The notes beneath the pieces are model-generated. The model had not been told where the DNA came from. It worked only from the letters and a program-made list of their open reading frames with translations, and made no database searches. 64,000 bases of DNA, from positions 8,103,501-8,167,500 of the forward strand of contig CANUEZ040000168.1 in NCBI GenBank assembly GCA_948099385.1, given 5' to 3'. A program made the translations under genes and the position numbers. Below, one piece after another: positions 23,556 through 35,552 of this stretch (the first letter of the stretch is position 1; the number at the start of each line of letters is the position of its first letter). Origin of the DNA: Fasciola hepatica. Lineage: Eukaryota > Platyhelminthes > Trematoda > Plagiorchiida > Fasciolidae.

Positions 23556-24509
23556 ATGAAAGATCCTACTACTATGATTGGCCACCCTACCATGCGTACA
23601 AATGATCATTCTACTGCCCCGTATAACATTTATTCTCCCATCTCCACTACCCTCCCTACTTCTATCCCATTTTTGCATCTCACAGGTTCCTTGGTCGACC
23701 GTGCCTACTGTCGTACCACTGATGGAAATCTTGACTATTTTCTCTCTCATTCCTCTTCGACTAGCTTCCTAGTCTCACCGAACTCACTACCATCAGCTGA
23801 TGCCCTGCTTCGTCTTGGATGCCCATCCAAACTAGCCACATTCGAATTGCGAACTATGATGCGTGTAGGACAACAGGTGGGTTTAGGCCATACGCTTGAA
23901 TCCCTTCCCGTCGACACATGTTGCATTCAAGGGACTCGCATTCAAGTCTCTACTTCCACAATTCGATTCACGCCCCCACCTAATCCTTCCGTGAAGTTTC
24001 ACTCAAGCCATTCTGGAGACGCTTGGGCTGTGGCTTCCGGTTTTGCTGGCGTTAGCATTACTCTTAGTAAAGTGGCTGAAGTGGCCCTGCTAGAAAGGAT
24101 CCCAGTCGACAGCTGTTTGCATGCAGTGAGACTTAGGGGTTCGTGCAAAATGAACAGTCGCCGTTCCCATAGACACAACCTGTTTGTCGTTTCGGCGTAT
24201 GCACCCACCGATTGCAGCCCAGATGCAATTAAATATACCTTCTACCAGAAGCTCCATGACATTTTATGCAAAACAAGCAGGGCTGATGTCATAATTTTGG
24301 CGGGAGATCTGAATGTTAGAGTGCGTCGGCTGTTATCGAACGAGGCGCATCTGGGAGGCCCTTTTGGGCTAGACTCTAGTCGCTCGGAAAAAGGAGAACC
24401 GTTGTTGGCTCTGTGCTCAGAACATTGCCTGTTTCTCAGCAGTACGAAATTTAGACATCCTAATTACCGATATACCACGTGGAGTCCTCACTCTTCGAGT
24501 CGACATTGA
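23556..24509 (+). pseudogene. RTE-like ORF2 N-terminus: endonuclease-like domain
   Basis: At 317 codons this is the longest frame in the window. Residues about 1-100 precede the nuclease. KLATFELRTMM (near residue 92) stands where the family has an Asn-x-Arg-Thr-Leu motif, CCIQGTRI (near 127) stands where the catalytic Glu of ETR is expected, then FAGVSITLS, RIPVDSCLHAVRL, VVSAYAPTDC, ILAGDLNVRV and FRHPNYRYTTW. These are hallmarks of the endonuclease of RTE/CR1-type elements, which nicks target DNA for reverse transcription. The Asn and Glu positions are changed, so nuclease activity is not expected. A frameshift at about 24500 separates it from the continuing IDH-like motif at 24518. Confidence 0.8.
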
Positions 24510-25559
24510 ACCCAAATGGATCACTTCAAAATGAGCCACAAATGGCTGGGTTGCATACGAGACTGTCCCTCGTACTGCAGCGTCCCTCTTGATTGTGACC
24601 ATGCACTACATTGCTCTAAGCTATCCGTGTGCTTTAGTAGGCTCTTCCAGTGCATACTGCAGCAACGGTTAGGTTGCGATCAGCTTTCCGATCCATCTAG
24701 CTCATCTGCCTTCCAAAACCCTAGCTAAAAAGCTAGTTGTAGCCCCACCTGATGACATAAACGAGCACTGGTCGCATTTCAAGAGTTTTTTGCATTCTGC
24801 TGACGTAGTAAGTCGCTGCCTGTTTCGTCGTACCACAGAACTCTGAGTTTCTGCTGAAACTCTGCGCGTTCTCCTCCCACGCCAGTCGATTCCGGCTGAA
24901 AGCGAGTATAAAGAAGCATTACTCGTAATGAGGTACGTACTTAACGCGTGTTTCCGTAGAGACCACAAAATCCGGTGGTCGCAATGCGCATCAAGGATGA
25001 AACATGCTGCTGTCATGGGAAATGCACGCAAGCTGTTCTGTCTTATTCGAATCACCGGTAGAAAGCCACTGGGAGTAAATGAAACAATTTGTGAACATGA
25101 CAGTTCGCCAATTCACAATTAGAAGCGGCCTCTCGAGCGCTGGGACGAGCACTTTTAGGACACATTGTAAATAGCCTTCAGAGTCGGCTTTTCCTATAGC
25201 TTCTTCAGTACACTTCCAGTGGTGCTTTTTGACGGACCCATGTCCCGAGTCGGAGATCCCAAAGGGGATCCAGGTCTTAGGACATCACTAGGCATCGGGA
25301 TCAGATGGCCTTCTCAAAGCACTCTTTAAATATAGCGGAGTAAATCTCGGCACAGAACTTCAAGCTTTATTCTCAAAAGTTTGGAATTCTGAGCAGATTC
25401 TTTCCTTGTGAGGAGAATCGATTGTTGTCCTCATCTTTAAGAACGACTCACGTAGTGACTGCACTAACCATAGGGGTGTGAGCCTTATCCCAGTATTGTC
25501 AAATGTGGTTGTATCTGGCATAATTAGCAGGTTGCATCAAACATGTGAAGAGCAGACTA

Positions 25560-26215
25560 GCGAGGAGTAAGCTGGATTTTGTGTCGGTCGTGGATGTATC
25601 TACCAAATCTTTACCATCCGACAAATGCTATAGTACCGTCATACCTTCCAAAATCTAACAAACATCTTGTTCGTGGACGTTCGCGTGGCCTTTAACTCTG
25701 TGGATAGGACTGCACTGTGGGATTTTTTGTGGTGGAATGAAGTGCCTGACAAGTGTGCCCATCATGAATGAATTTTATCGTCACACCTCAAGCCAGCTTC
25801 TGTCCGCCTTTATCGTCGTCAGCGGAGTTCGACAAGGTTGCTTTATATCCCCATTTCTCTTCAACTTTGCCATAGGGGATATTCGACACCATACCTAGCC
25901 TGATCTTCCAAACTATGGTGCTGAACTCCTCCCGGGAACAGAGTTTTCGACATGGAATTTGCCGAGCATATTGCCTTGCTGAGTGATAAGGCACTGGCAG
26001 TACAACATGCTTTGAATGGCTTGGCGATTTAAGTATCCAGATATGGAATGCACCTTCCAGGTGCAAAGCGCTTTTGCAAGATTGGCATGAGCCCCTGCCT
26101 GCACTCACCCTTTGTGGTGATCAGCTGGAATTTTTCGACAGCTTTAAGTACCTCAGGAGTTTGATAACAGCTGAACGGCGTGTTAAGGAGGAGATCAGTG
26201 AAACGCAGCTTCCTA
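25560..26215 (+). pseudogene. RTE-like reverse transcriptase palm, active site lost
   Basis: The frames together carry finger and palm motifs of a non-LTR reverse transcriptase: GFCVGRGC, VAFNSVDR with the first catalytic Asp changed in context (DVRVAFN), SGVRQGC, and FAEH in place of the YADD box (about 25957-25968). With both Asp of YADD gone the enzyme cannot polymerise. The thumb and C-terminal domain are missing beyond 26215. Confidence 0.75.
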
Positions 26216-26225
26216 GATAACAAAA

Positions 26226-27754
26226 CTTATTTATTTGATTGATAATCTCCTAAGATATGGTAATATTTGGTATGGAACCAAACCAGTTATGTAACAGCAT
26301 CTTGCAATGTGAAGATACAGATTGCATATAAAACACTGTTACGCTATTATTCAGGCTGTCCAGAAAAGTTTGCAATTTGCTTGAATGTTCACGTAAAACA
26401 TTGATGTCATCTGTACTCTACCTTTCTGACACTTTGATGCAACTAAAATGAAGCTTTCGTGAAAGTTTTAAAGAGCTAACATTCTGATACCATTCTCAGG
26501 GGAGGTTTATATATGAATACCGAGACACAAAAGAATCAATAATGGCTCCACTTTTACAGAACAGCAACGAATTCCACCTTTATAACCGTCCTGCTCTTGC
26601 TTTGGTACGAAATTAGAGTGGTATTTTCATTTTCAACTTAGATATGAATGATACAAGCAGACTTTAATTAATTTAAATCGGTGGCTACCTAAAAAGCCAG
26701 TGACAAGTTTTGAATGACCGCTTAGTGGAATATCATCCGGCCTTCTCATTATGTAGACCGATTGACTGACCACTTGAACAACTACTTGTTGTCCGATTGA
26801 GTAGCCAGTTGGTTGTGATGGCTTAAGTATAACATAATATCAAACAGGTTCATGAGTTAATTACAGGCCACTATTTTACCTCACATGTAGGACGTTTCCT
26901 GTCATTGCAAGGATAAAAGTAAAAATATTGAGTCAAAGTTACTGGCAAATTTACAGATCAGGCCCCTTTGTTGATGAAAAGATAAAATGGAAAAACAACT
27001 AAGTGGGAAGATGAACATGGATTATCTGCGCATTTGAGAACGAGAATAAAGGCAAAAATCAGTCAGCCTGTAACCATTACCGGGATGAGTTGACCCCATA
27101 GATAAGCTCGTCTTTTCGACAATAATGTGTAACCCAGAAGGACACAGAAAAAGTTCCCGAGAAAAAAAACTGTTAAATGAACAACAGCCTCACATGATTT
27201 AATGGTATTGTGTACAGTGGGTCAAGGGACTTCCAGTGTTGATAAGGGTTTATAAGTCGACTTGCATGATCTTCCAGTGCTAGATGAAATCACGTAATTT
27301 CGGTCGGTTCTGCTGCTAGAGCAGGAAATCCCCATTTCCCATTGAACCCTAATGGGAAGTCAATATATTCTGTTTCAGAGAAGCTATCAAAAAAATTCAA
27401 CAGCATCCAGTGACTTGAACCTCGGATCTCATTGGGCTGTGAAAAAGGAGTACTTTGGCTCCAGGGAAACACGCTGGTCTAAAGTGCAGGAAAGTGACTA
27501 AAATCTCAGAATGAACACAAGAAGTAAGGTCTTGGTGAACCGAAAATGGTTGCCAGTTTTGTAGATCCATCACTTCGAGAAGAGAACCTAAGAATATCAC
27601 AGTTCTCGATTCGAAACTAGACTTCTTCATGTTACAGCTTGAGATAGAAAAGCGCGTATTCATCGGTGACTTTCTGTTGGCATACTTGTGCGTGGATACA
27701 TGAGAAGAAGTGCGCACCATCTACTTAGGGTGCAGTTAATTGGGCTATGAATTT
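26226..27754. other. Unassigned sequence downstream of the RTE-like copy
   Basis: No RTE C-terminus or 3' tail follows the break at 26225. Minus frames at 27290-27472 and 27397-27720 overlap and have no recognised motif. Confidence 0.4.
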
Positions 27755-28025
27755 GAATCATGCGCCTTTTTTATTACACACTTGCACATGAGTGCATTGG
27801 GAGGAGCGTTTATCCCATAGCTACGAAGATCCACTGCACTACTGGGGATAACTAGCCACCAGACCTTGAGACTTGGAGTGGATAGCCGTATGAGGTCCCA
27901 ATAGGTCGGGAGTGGTAACGAGCCAGAAGACAGCGGGGATTATTGTCTACCTCCAGAGTAACTGATAATGGCGGGGATTCGAACCGCGGACCTCTGGGGT
28001 AGTAAGCCAACGATATAAACCTCCA
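27755..28025 (-). mobile_element. tRNA-derived SINE (family B), copy 2
   Basis: On minus: a head with CGGTTCGAATCCCCGCC, then CAGTTACTCTGGAGGTAGACA, CTCCAAGTCTCAAGGTCTGG, TAGTTATCCCCAGTAGTGCAG, and a 3' part with CACTCATGTGCAAGTGTGTA. It matches 60290-60560 block by block and is the cleanest B-box copy in this family. Confidence 0.75.
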
Positions 28026-28259
28026 TGATTCTAAGATTCAAAATAAAGTGTCGTATGTTATCTCAGGTGCGTCGTACTTAGTTCGCTATAACTGGTACAT
28101 ATATACAAGTTGTGGGGAGTTTACCAAATCATGGAAGTGATCCTGCGGCTTTTAGAATGAAGGTGTCATTTTTTCTTGTTTCTATTGGCGCCTGTTTAGG
28201 ATCATGAAGAATGATTCAAGATATTGAATGACTATGTGAAGACAAGTAATTCGACCTCT

Positions 28260-28335
28260 AGCTTTCATTGTTATTATCATCATTACCCCTATTATTACCA
28301 TTATTGTTAGTAGTATTATTAATTATTAATCCTAA
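28260..28335. repeat. Degenerate ATT-rich simple repeat
   Basis: Interrupted ATT/ATC triplets. Confidence 0.7.
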
Positions 28336-28649
28336 TAGCATCGACTTTATAGGGTTCATCAACTAAGCAGGAGCACTATCAGATTAATATCAGTAGTGAA
28401 GATGATACATGGATGCACAGGCTTCTACAAGTCTTCTTTCAAGACAATTTACGGAACAGCGTTGCAACCATAACTAACATTAGGACCCTTCAAACCAGAT
28501 TACTTGTTCTTAGCTCATAAATGCACCAATAATATTCCAACAGTGTCTCCCAAGTCGAAAGAATATTGAGCTTTTAGGAACATTGTAGAAGATTTGACTA
28601 ATTATAAAACAATCCCAATTATAAAAACCGTTAACCCAGATGAAATGAC

Positions 28650-28725
28650 CCGAACCTTCGAATAATCATCACCCAAAATTTATTACAGCGTGTGCTCTAC
28701 CAATTAAGCTAAGAGGCCTTGCTTA
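28650..28725 (-). repeat. tRNA-like fragment
   Basis: The minus strand has CTTAGCTTAATTGGTAGAGCA, a near-perfect A box and D-arm, with a poor B box (GGTTCGGGTCA) some 50 bases on. The anticodon arm does not fold, so this is a tRNA pseudogene or SINE head. Confidence 0.45.
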
Positions 28726-28799
28726 AGGAAGAAGGACTTTTTACGTATGGATAATACTTTTCACCAACTAAAATTATATTAGATATTCGGATCTACTGC

Positions 28800-28872
28800 A
28801 GTGAACTAGCTGGTCACTTGACATAGGTGGCTTCCGTGGGTGGGTTCGAATCTCACCGCGGTAATCATCCTT
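28800..28872 (+). repeat. tRNA-like fragment with B box
   Basis: GGGTTCGAATCTCACCGCGG (28845-28864) is a good B box and 3' acceptor-like end; upstream GTGAACTAGCTGGTCACTTG could be an A-box relic. It lies only 75 bp from the minus-strand tRNA-like fragment and points away from it. Confidence 0.4.
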
Positions 28873-29424
28873 CAGCATTTGGAGCTTTTCTAAAAATATC
28901 ATGAATTTATCAAGAAAACCATGCACGAAGCCACAGGAATAGTAATACTTTCCAATATTGTGTGTAGCCTATTTGATTATTCTGATATTCGCTATCCTGA
29001 CGGGGGATGTGACCCTTGGTCAGTGTTCGATTCGTACTGTGACCCGATTAAAAGTTCAAACATGAAAAATTACGAACTTCTTGGATTACTATCAAATACC
29101 AAATCGGACGGACCATATAAAGAGTGTAACATTTATTTTCACTACCTTTCCTAAAAAGCCAAAATTTACATGACCCGTAAAAGATGATCAATACTTTCTG
29201 GAACCATTCTGAAGGTTCCGTACGGAGAAAGATGCTAATGAGTAGGTAAGCAATTCATTGTTTTATTTTCACTTGTAACTTATTAAGACACAAACGACCC
29301 GTTCAAAAATCGATGGTCGAATATCAAAAAGCTCTCATACTTTCCATCTTGTCTGAAGGGTGGTTTCTATTGGTTTGTCACAGTGTATACTTACGCGAAA
29401 TTTTGAAACCTATTCTGGGATAGC
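28873..29424. other. Unassigned sequence
   Basis: A plus frame at 28921-29154 (77 codons, DIRYPDGGCDPW...) has no recognised family and no convincing splice sites; nothing else was seen. Confidence 0.35.
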
Positions 29425-29850
29425 TCGTAAAGCTTTTCTGCAGCTTCTGACTGCTGAACTTGACCCTTGGGCCGAAAATGTTTCATCTCTAGTTGAAGTA
29501 GCACCATCAGCAGAGATGTCACCTTGACCAGTGACTAAAAGTTTGCGGCCTGAAAGCCAAGCTCAGCAATCAGAAGTCGCTGAAAACCACCAGCATGAGC
29601 CCTAATCAACAATTGAATGCTCACAACACCCACAAATGAATACAAAGTGTCCTTAGTAATACTATCCATCTTTGTAAGCGCCTCATGGCTGAACTTGATG
29701 TTCAGGACACGGACGTTTCATCAGTAGCTGATGATGACTTCACCTCGGCTGGCGTTGAAGGAACATTTTTGACCTGCAAAAGCTAAGCTCGGAGAGCAAC
29801 GGCTCATGAAAGCCATCAGCGGGAGCTGCATACAAGAAGAGCTTTAATAA
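29425..29850. repeat. Diverged tandem pair, possibly PLE terminal repeats
   Basis: Unit 1 (29440-29605) and unit 2 (29676-29835) share GCTGAACTTGA, GTTTCATC, CACCTTG/CACCTCG, and then AAAAGTTTGCGGCCTGAAAG / CAAAAGCTAAGCTCGGAGAG with ..CACCAGC/CATCAGC. In unit 2 the minus strand has TCAG-CTA-CTGA followed by GAAAC, reminiscent of hammerhead stem II and core. PLEs are known to carry tandem pseudo-LTRs with hammerheads; assignment to a PLE is an inference. Confidence 0.4.
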
Positions 29851-32800
29851 CCTATGAGACATTGTATGAAATGAAACTCGAAAAATAGTGATTTAGTGTG
29901 CATGTTAGAATGAACAAATCAAACCATTTCTAAACTACGGATTTAAATAAACAACCGATTTCGCCCGAGGAATGATAAATCAAATGCGGACAGCAAGAAA
30001 TCCACATGTTGAAACTGTTCCTGGTAGTCTTCCGCTGTTGTCCTGCTCTCTTAATTTCCTCGAACAACTACAACAGGCAAGATAGTATCACAAGATCTGG
30101 GGACGATTAAGCACCAGCACTGTACTATCTCAGTAACTCTGGACTATATAAAAAAAGTATAAAAAAGAACGCAGTCGAACGATGTGAAGCGGCACTTTAG
30201 TTCGACACATGGTAATCATCACGTCCGTGTTTGGGATGATTTTTCATATCTCCGACTGCACAGTAGCCGTGTTTTCGTCGAAACACATGAATTGCTAGTA
30301 CCAGAACAACGGCCTAGGGAGCAGCCCAACAGAATTTGAACATTTACTGGCAAATTAAGGGATAACTTGGAGAGAATTCTCCGTGTCTAAAACTGTTGAA
30401 GGTCCTCACAAGTTACTTTTCTAAACGGGAGCGTGACCGGGTAAAATGATTTCTCAAAATAAAATCTCGACGAGGAATTGTTGTTCCAACTTGTTCCGGA
30501 AAATTTCACTCACAGAAAAATTGCTGACTAATAAAGCAGAAGTTATCATCCATACAAAATAGGTCAAATTTCCCGTACTTGCCTGATATGCCAACTAAGA
30601 GACAGGAGAGAGCCAGTATGTAATTCCACCACATCCTCTGGAGTGCACACACTCACATATAATGGATCAGCCGTTTGGTTTGTTCCATACTATAGCCCGA
30701 GGCACTACGTGAACGGCATCCAACAACCAGGCTCACGCCAGTGAAGATAGAGCAGCCATTCCCGGGGGCTTAGTATGTTCATCTTCGTCAACTATTGGCG
30801 ACCACTGATCAGGGCGTCCTAATACTAGATATCATCCGTTGGGTACGACACAGATCGATGCACGAGGCACACTAGACACGGTGAATGTGAATAATGTAAT
30901 TTCATTTCTATTTAAATTGAGTCTGGCTAGACGTGCACCCCGGATCTCGACAAACAATCGTGCCTCTATCGGCGGCTGACTACGGAGGAAAGAATATGAC
31001 AATTTCACCTGCTGACTCATCCTAAACCTATCTAACTGACAGCAGAATGCAACCCTAACACACGGCGCTGTAAGTTTACCGTGAGGTCACTAAAAGTTAA
31101 AAGTCTGTACCTACTTTGTCGCTTTCTGGAAGTAAGTACTGCTTTCTTCAGTCCAAAACAGACAGTATGAGACGCTTCTTTTCCTTGAGAACGACAGAGA
31201 ATGGTTTTCTTGTTCGAATCTCTCTCAGTCCTCGGGGTCAGTAATGACGCTTCACTGGGCAGTGTATAAAAATCCAGAATACCTTAACATCGGTTCAGGT
31301 CACATTTCTATTATCATACGGTAGGTAAATGCAGTATAACTTCTCATACCACAATAGGCCTTGCTTTTAAGTCTATAATTCCAGCCATCAAGGACTTCTT
31401 CACGGCCGATAGTGGTCCATGTACTCACGGCCTGAAAGGCTAAATGACTGTGATTCTAAATGTCGAACACGTGATAACATAATTTAAACGACCATTGTTT
31501 CAACTGTGAGTGTTTTGTCACTCAAGTGTGGGGATACCAGAAATAGCTTGCTTATGTAAGTTAATAACACTGGTAATATAGGTCTGAAAAGGAAGACGAC
31601 AAATAAGTGGTTTTTATCTTTCTTGTACCAGAGTACAGTTTTCCACTTTCAGTTGTCACTAGCCTAAAGTAGCACGAAGCTTGTGAATATCTGGTTGGTT
31701 GTGCACTTACTCAGTTGAGGATTACAGTCCAACACCTTCGGTTGTGTCGGAACTGTCCTCTCAATCATTGCTATTCATAAAGAGTGTAGCTTTTTATTAA
31801 AATAATCAAATCACTCATTTATTCCTACCAAAACTGTTATCTAATGCTTGGTTATCGTAAAATATTGTACCTTTCTAAATGCAGAATGCGACAAGAAGCA
31901 CTATTTCTTCTGATATGTTCACTTTCTAAATTCTCATATTGATTTATATTTCGTGAGCTGTGATAAAGCTTGCCTTGCTGTCAAATTTATGTTAAGGATG
32001 ACCAAAATCACCGCCTATGTTATCTAATTGCTCAATAGAAGCATTGATCCGGTTTCGTGCATTGATTCGACTGATCACGGCAACAATCTTGAGAACTCCG
32101 ACGAAACACCTTCGAACTGGAGAGCCCCTTGTAAGCCTGTCCTCTGAGTTAGCTCGTATTGTGAATCAAGGAATAAATTGTTCCTAAACAACGTAGAAGA
32201 TAATACAATAGGCAATTTACAGTAGAAAAAAGTTCCTCATGCGTAAACACTGAACTAGAATTGATCAGCTTTCAGAGAAAACCAGTTGGCAAAGAAGTAA
32301 AGACGAGCCGAGGAGGTCAACAACTCCTTCAGCTGAATTAATTGACTTCCGTTCCGGGGCTTAAGTGCTGGGAACCGGATCGCTTCACCTTGGTTACTGG
32401 AACCGGGTTCGGTATTGCTTGTGCATATTCCGGGAAGACGGAGAAAACCACGTGCGGATGAAACTCGTCCTCTGAGATTTCCAAGAATACTACAAATTAC
32501 AATCCAACAGTTGGAATTTTATCCGACTGCACAGGTGCGATTTTGCGTCATGTAAGTCAGTCAACGCTAAACGGTTAGAAAAATAGAGTTGAGCCAGTTG
32601 TATGCAAAGAGAAATGCGTGAAGTTTCATCCAAAACTGACTCGACACAACACAAGCCACAACATTTTGGGGAACGAATATCGTAGCTCTGTTACAGTAAC
32701 GGTTCGAAGTGCAAAGAAAGAGAACAGTAACTGTCAACAATTTCTATTCCCTACCACAAATTCTTTATTCGACTGTCAAAAATCCCTTCGACTTTGGTGC

Positions 32801-34484
32801 GTTTATTGGCATTCACTTCAAAGTTAGCCAATTGTGTCTCCTATGTTTCCTCGCGCAAAACAAGTTGTGCTTGAGTCCTGACAACACTCATTCAATCATC
32901 CGGTCAAGACAATCAGTCCTTGTCTGATCAAGACGTCATATAATTGTGTGTGCTACTTGAATTCTATATCGACCAAATATGTGCACACATTTAATGATTC
33001 ACTTAAAATTGACAGGATTTCTTTCGGTGCTGAACGATCTTGAAAGCGGAGGGCGGCTGTTTCGCGCAACAATTCGTTAAAAAATATCGATAGAAAAAAT
33101 TAAAAACTTCACTTTGACGATAACTCAGTCCGAGACATACCATATCAAAATAAGAAAAAGATTGTTATAATACTGTGGATCCAGGGTCCAAGTTTGTAAT
33201 GACGTCATATGACGTTGACATGAAGCCAGAGTGTAAAACGTGTACTTGTCAATGTTTCAGAGTAATTGTAATGTGTCTGATTTACAGTCTGGGGTTTTCG
33301 AAGGTGGCTGGCTCGACTATAGAAAGCGGCAATACCACCTGTTTCTTATGAGATGACACAAACACACTTACGTGCCAAAACGATGTCTACAGTTTGGTTT
33401 AGCAGTAACGATCCTGCCGAGCTTTTATGGAACAGGAAACTCACAAGTTCCTGAAATAAGGGTTTTTAAGGTTCGTCTCATAATGAATAGTAAGAAGGGT
33501 AAACATGTAGTCAACAGTGGATTCATGAAATACATTTCATTTTACCTAATTTTATGGAAATCTTTTACGGAAGAAAAGTTTTACACCTCACGTTAATCGT
33601 GAGATTGCACCAACCACATAGTTGTTAACCACTCATTGGCTTTTCTTAGCCGACTGGTCACATGGTTTACTAATGAAAAAGAAGGGTGCATGCAGGCGAC
33701 GGCTGAATACGCTTCTCTGTAACCTTTGTGAAAAAGAATTATTCAAACCGAAAACTCGTCGAGTAAGTGGGAGATGCGCGTCGGTTAGAAGACAGTGTTT
33801 CTTATTTTACGGTTTTGTCCTGAAACCGCGTGTCTGGTTTATATTTCCAATCGCGACTTGTTTCCCAAGCCAAATCTCTGAACGGGTGCATTGATAGAGA
33901 TTTAATCGATCACCGGCTAAAGATCAGAGATGTTCTTTGTCTTATGCAATTATTCTTCTATAAAATGTGAACCGAAACCCAATGGCGGCCTTTTAAACGA
34001 AGTAAAGTTCATAGCTCTAACTACGAAGAGGAAAAAAGGAGATTGTTTTTATATAGCAGCCACGCAACAAAGCAAAAAATGAAAGTTAGGCAGAAAAAGC
34101 GAGGATTATTCCCCGGATAAATGCTATGCAAATCGGTGTACCTGAAACAGAGGTGATGTCAATAAAGGTTTACCTTCAGGGGTAGAACATTAGAAGGAAT
34201 AATCTAACAAACAATAGCCTTGCAGACGGTTTCGATTTTCGCGATCTGTGGTCACCTTTTTCATTCAACATGCACATAGATGCGACGATCTTTGATTCAG
34301 TTTCAAATGACCATCTGAATTATTGTTGAGAAGCCTATACACCAAGACCACCCTACACCTTTCAACATGACGTTTACAACGAAGCAGTAATATGGGACAG
34401 TATTCCGATTGGTTTTTGCATACCAATGGTGCAAATTTTGTTCTCTACATTTGTAGGAAGGTAGAGTTTCTAAGAACAGTATTT
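29851..34484. other. Long unassigned stretch
   Basis: No repeat or domain was recognised in 4.6 kb. Several short frames (30832-31020 minus, 32618-32927 plus, 33372-33894 plus) lack motifs and homologous second copies in the window. A somewhat GC-richer patch lies at 30650-30990. Confidence 0.4.
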
Positions 34485-34650
34485 TCTTAGTTACATGCTT
34501 GCGCACGGATACAGCAAATGTGATATACCTCATAGCCTCAAAGACCAGCCACTCCATTTGTGATAACCAGCAACCAGACCATAAAACTTGGATTAGAGAA
34601 TCACATATGGTCTTAGCAGGTCAGGTGTGGCAACCATTCAAGCCACAGTT
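34485..34650 (-). mobile_element. tRNA-derived SINE (family B), 3' fragment
   Basis: The minus strand matches the 3' half of the family: TTATGGTCTGGTTGCTGGTTATCACAAATGGAGTGG and on to CGCAAGCATGTAACTAAG. The tRNA-like head is missing, which is the usual result of 5' truncation in retroposons. (Sequence is described by its matching blocks at 34545-34595 and 34485-34510.). Confidence 0.65.
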
Positions 34651-34911
34651 GATTGTTGCTACTTTTTATCTCAGAATATTAAATCTGTAATATTATCCTT
34701 TCCTTTATATCGTAGGCAGACAATTACCATTCAGAAACTCTACATGCCTAACACGGGCAGTGTTTCGTTAATAAAGTTTTTTTTACTACAACTTGTTGAT
34801 TTGATTTAAATGATGGACCAGACATGGGCGCCACGTACGCCTCAGGACCATTTGTACTATCTCAGTTGAGCTTCGAAGCCCCATCGAAGGCTTCAGAAAA
34901 ACATCCAATGA

Positions 34912-35253
34912 GTAGGTTATACATGTTACTTGTCCAAAATACAGCAGCTCGTGGTATCTATCATAGCAAACTCACAGTTTAACTGTTTTCGGGAAGGCTC
35001 CACTTTGGGTATCGACCGACTTCCACCAGCTGGATACACATATACGAGTTCTTCCCCACAACCTAATTTGTGCACAGATAATAATGTTTTGAAAAATCCC
35101 TCACGGGCTGTACAATCATTAGAAGGAATGGATGGACACAAGAGTATCGGATACGCGTACCTGTTGAGAGGCAGTAACCACGAAACAGGTCATGTAGTTC
35201 CAAGAAACTTTGTCCACCCGCCTGTAGATAGAAGTTACGTCAAAGTAGATTAG
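34912..35253 (+). CDS. Candidate terminal exon, unknown protein
   Basis: An open plus frame ends at 35253. A possible acceptor CAG lies near 34944 and a second TAG at 34970. The encoded 90-odd residues contain GIDRLPPAGYTY, SSSPQPNLC and end with PPVDRSYVKVD. The Pro/Ser/Tyr-rich, disordered look and a Y-x-x-V near the C-terminus resemble signalling adaptor tails, but this is only a resemblance. No upstream exon was found, and the minus strand is open at 34926-35141. It may be chance. Confidence 0.25.
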   Translation, partial: VGYTCYLSKIQQLVVSIIANSQFNCFREGSTLGIDRLPPAGYTYTSSSPQPNLCTDNNVLKNPSRAVQSLEGMDGHKSIGYAYLLRGSNHETGHVVPRNFVHPPVDRSYVKVD

Positions 35254-35321
35254 ATCTGACCGTAAATAAGGATATGGTGGGTAATCAATGTGTTCCACTG
35301 GTACTGTTTCCTTTGTACTCT

Positions 35322-35390
35322 GATGTAGATCAACTTGTAGCTTAACTAGTAAAGCGCACTACCTGCGTGGTTTGTGATCCTAACGATAGT
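35322..35390 (+). repeat. tRNA-like fragment
   Basis: TTGTAGCTTAACTAGTAAAGCGC is a good A-box and D-arm pattern, followed by CTACCTGCG and a poor B box (TTTGTGATCCTAA). It is probably a degenerate SINE head. Confidence 0.4.
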
Positions 35391-35552
35391 GACGGCTTCA
35401 AACAGTTGGATCAATTCAGTATTTGTGTGAACAACAAGTCGAAATGTTTTGGTCAATGCTACAATGAAAAAATGGATGCTAAAAATATCGATAGCACACT
35501 GGCCAGAATGTGTTCTGAATTAGATCAGTTACCTGATCCTCAATGTGACTAA
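35367..35552 (+). CDS. Candidate exon, unknown Cys-containing peptide
   Basis: The plus frame has five Cys (SICVNN, KCFGQCYNEKM, RMCSELDQ, PQCD) and coding-like composition. It overlaps the tRNA-like fragment at its 5' end. A TAG at 35388-35390 could be an acceptor. No family is recognised and no partner exon was found. Confidence 0.2.
   Translation: MVCDPNDSDGFKQLDQFSICVNNKSKCFGQCYNEKMDAKNIDSTLARMCSELDQLPDPQCD

Larger units (their letters stand above)
22960..26225 (+). mobile_element. RTE-like non-LTR retrotransposon, inactive copy 1
   Basis: A GC-richer leader (22960-23555) precedes a broken ORF2 with, in order, an apurinic endonuclease-like domain, a linker and a reverse transcriptase. 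After the endonuclease frame come IRDCPSYCS..DCDHAL (24530-24620), NARKLFCLIRITGRKPLG (25020-25075), IVVLIFKND and NHRGVSLIPVLSN (25420-25500), GFCVGRGC (25575), DVRVAFNSVDRTALWD (25676-25725), SGVRQGC (25816-25840) and MEFAEHIALLSDKALAVQHALN (25951-26016). It stops near SFKYLRSLITAERRVKEEIS. The same family lies inverted at 39650-42868. Numerous stops and frameshifts mean it cannot make a protein. Confidence 0.85.

Noticed and set aside
28921..29154. Plus frame of 77 codons with DIRYPDGGCDPW
   Set aside because: No convincing splice sites, no recognised family and no second copy, so it could not be separated from a chance frame.
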